Source: Periplaneta americana (lineage: Eukaryota; Arthropoda; Insecta; Blattodea; Blattidae). Taken from it: a stretch of DNA of 64,000 nt. Position numbers and translations under genes: made by a program. The notes under the pieces were generated by a model. That model was not told where the DNA came from and made no database searches. It saw only the letters and a program-made list of their open reading frames with translations. This document shows positions 62,619 through 64,000 of this stretch, piece by piece. The stretch lies in the NCBI RefSeq assembly GCF_040183065.1, contig NC_091117.1:97304001-97368000 (forward strand). Reading direction: 5' to 3'. Every line of letters starts with the position of its first letter. Positions within the stretch are counted from its first letter, which is position 1.

Positions 62619-62674
<56 letters not shown>

Positions 62675-62682
62675 TTAATAAT
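62619..62682. repeat. (TAA)n microsatellite
   Basis: About 19 units. Confidence 0.97.
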
Positions 62683-62699
62683 CTACAAGAATTGAGACC

Positions 62700-62880
62700 C
62701 TTCTATAGTTCCGTACTCAGTTTTGCGAGAAAAGGGATTTCCCGATCATATGGTCAGCATGGTGTATGGCCACCGATTATAAAACGATATAGTACAGAAA
62801 CACGCAGTCTGCGTCTCTGCCGGTAATCGTACCCGGGTCTTCTGAATTTCTAGACGGATGTGCTGTCACTTCGAGTCTTG
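62700..62880 (-). repeat. tRNA-derived SINE (family S4)
   Basis: On the minus strand: AAGTGACAGCACATCCGTCT (A-box region), CAGAAGACCCGGGTACGATT and ACCGGCAGAGAC (B-box region with one change from GGTTCGATTCC). The remainder runs to the TAA microsatellite, which may be its expanded tail. Confidence 0.55.
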
Positions 62881-63329
62881 TAAACGAACAAAAACGTAAG
62901 AAAGCATACAGAAATGTTAATTCATTACCTTACAAAAGAATGGCGAGGTTCCATTTGTTGTTATTATACTAACTTAATGTCCTGGGAATGGGAAAACACT
63001 ATTATGTCAGTATGTTAGTATTGCGTAACGTAAACATTGTAGCCTCGGTTAAGCAAGGTAGGAAGACAATTATTACCCTTCTTCTGTGAAACATTTGTAA
63101 TTTTTCTTCCTCTTTCCAGTAAGAAGACTATGTTAGAGACTTTTGAGTTGAATTACTTACATTAAGCAGTTCCTTAAGCCTATGTTAAACGTATCTGGCA
63201 AAAGTTGTTACTGAAAGAAGAGGACATACCACTTAGCAGCATAGGCGGAGATAAAACTGTTTCCTTGTGGGTGGGGTACAGTAGGTTGATATTTAATAAG
63301 GTACTTCATAAATACGTACCGTAATTTCC

Positions 63330-63760
63330 CATAACTATGGTCCAGGCACCCAACTATGGTCCAAAACGCATTATGTATTACTTAGTCCCCCAAGAGTTCG
63401 GTGTTTACCATTTAAGGCGCCACTGTGATGGAATTATATTCCCCATAGATGCTTCTATCTACCATTACACGTGGCAATGATATGGGTGCTTAACAAGGTC
63501 AGCATGCATCGTTCTATTGAATATGTGAAGACACGAAATCATTCAGTTTGTGATTGTCTGTTTTATTAAGCTCCTCTGTAGAACTGGTATGTTATAGATA
63601 TATGATTCTCTGTACAATTAAACCTGGCTATATAGTGTTTACTTTCACGTAATAATTACACTGGCAGAGGTTAAGGACTCTGCGTGAAAAAATGTTTAAC
63701 CTCAAGGCTAGAAGTCAGTCCTCAACTATGTACCACAATTTTTCGTGGACCATAGTTTTA
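63330..63760. repeat. ACTATGGTCCA repeats in opposite orientation
   Basis: AACTATGGTCCA occurs at 63333 and 63352 and inverted (TGGACCATAGTTT) at 63747, with a degenerate copy at 63724. They may be the ends of a short transposon; no target duplication was identified. Confidence 0.4.
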
Positions 63761-63856
63761 TTTCATTTTGAAATATTTGTTTTAATAAAATGTGATCAAT
63801 GTGATTATTTACTTCCGCAAATATGGTATCTCAGTATATTCTAAAACATCATTTAA

Positions 63857-64000
63857 CATTATAGTCAAGTAAACAAAGAAACAGGCTGTTCCAGCATCAA
63901 TGGTACTAGCACGAATGATGGTCCGGTAAAACGAAAACTTCAGGGTAGAAGGAAAACAACCGTCCCTGTGAGTGACTATGAGAGCGATGAAATTGAATTG
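63857..64000 (+). other. open frame running off the window end
   Basis: 48 codons without a stop (KRKLQGRRKTTVPVSDYESD near its end), basic then acidic, no start Met. It could be a transposase tail or an exon with an unrecognised acceptor (AACATTATAG before 63865). I cannot identify it. Confidence 0.25.

Larger units (their letters stand above)
57011..64000 (+). other. probable intron 1 of the formin-like gene
   Basis: No further exon with formin similarity occurs before the window end, so the intron is at least 7 kb. It contains the small hairpins, SINEs and LTR element listed separately; the remaining stretches (57150-57900, 58360-60660, 60710-61450, 62880-63300) show nothing I can name. 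An open frame at 60831-61019 lacks recognisable motifs and is not called. Confidence 0.6.

Overview
The window is about 64 kb of AT-rich animal DNA that is almost entirely transposable elements, with one clear host-gene exon. The organism is most likely an insect with a large, repeat-rich genome. Three things point there: the mix of RTE-, L2-, Jockey/I- and R2-like LINEs with Tc1/mariner, hAT, piggyBac, pogo, Penelope and Helitron-like elements; several tRNA-derived SINEs sharing one body; and a formin-like first exon of arthropod type. A cockroach or termite is my best guess, from memory of similar SINEs only; no marker gene in the window proves it.

Layout. 0-8 kb: a Tc1 pseudogene, a hairpin repeat, a 5'-truncated RTE LINE (copy A) split by a piggyBac-type MITE, a SINE, and a short Penelope-like element (GIY-YIG endonuclease, inverted flanks, hammerhead ribozyme). 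10-13 kb: a second copy of the same RTE family (copy B), split by a different RTE that is itself split by a 162 bp element. 13.6-15.3 kb: a broken gene of a dispersed, transposon-like protein family. 15.85-19.78 kb: a bounded hAT element with 8 bp target duplications that carries a tandem array with tRNA-like cloverleaves. 20.7-24.7 kb: mariner elements, including two nearly full copies head to head that form a kilobase-scale inverted repeat. 27.4-30 kb: three foldback or MITE elements. 31.8-36.5 kb: a third copy of the first RTE family (copy D), interrupted by an RNase H-bearing LINE and by an internally deleted Tc1/mariner element. 36.9-39.8 kb: a LINE Gag ORF split by a pogo-like cluster, which contains a Penelope-type inverted repeat with a hammerhead motif in each arm and a SINE in one arm. 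41.8-48.8 kb: a Tc1 relic, an L2/CR1-type LINE with a fully open 986-codon ORF, and a Jockey-like LINE relic split by a SINE. 49.6-55.8 kb: the 3' part of a Ty3/Gypsy element with its LTR, an R2-like LINE, a Helitron-like element between (TA)n tracts, and more SINEs.

The host gene starts near 56.6 kb. A promoter-like stretch with a DRE (TATCGATA) motif is followed by a 48-codon first coding exon of a formin-like protein (FMNL/Frl) ending in a GT splice donor at 57011. Everything from there to the window end is probably its first intron. That intron holds SINEs, small hairpins and a short non-autonomous LTR element whose primer-binding site matches tRNA-Ser.

The elements do not form a pathway. 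What the window records is insertion order: in several places, removing an insert together with one copy of its target duplication restores the host element's reading frame, which dates the events relative to each other. Coordinates of degenerate elements are approximate. No sequence search was run; family names rest on recognised protein motifs and terminal repeats.
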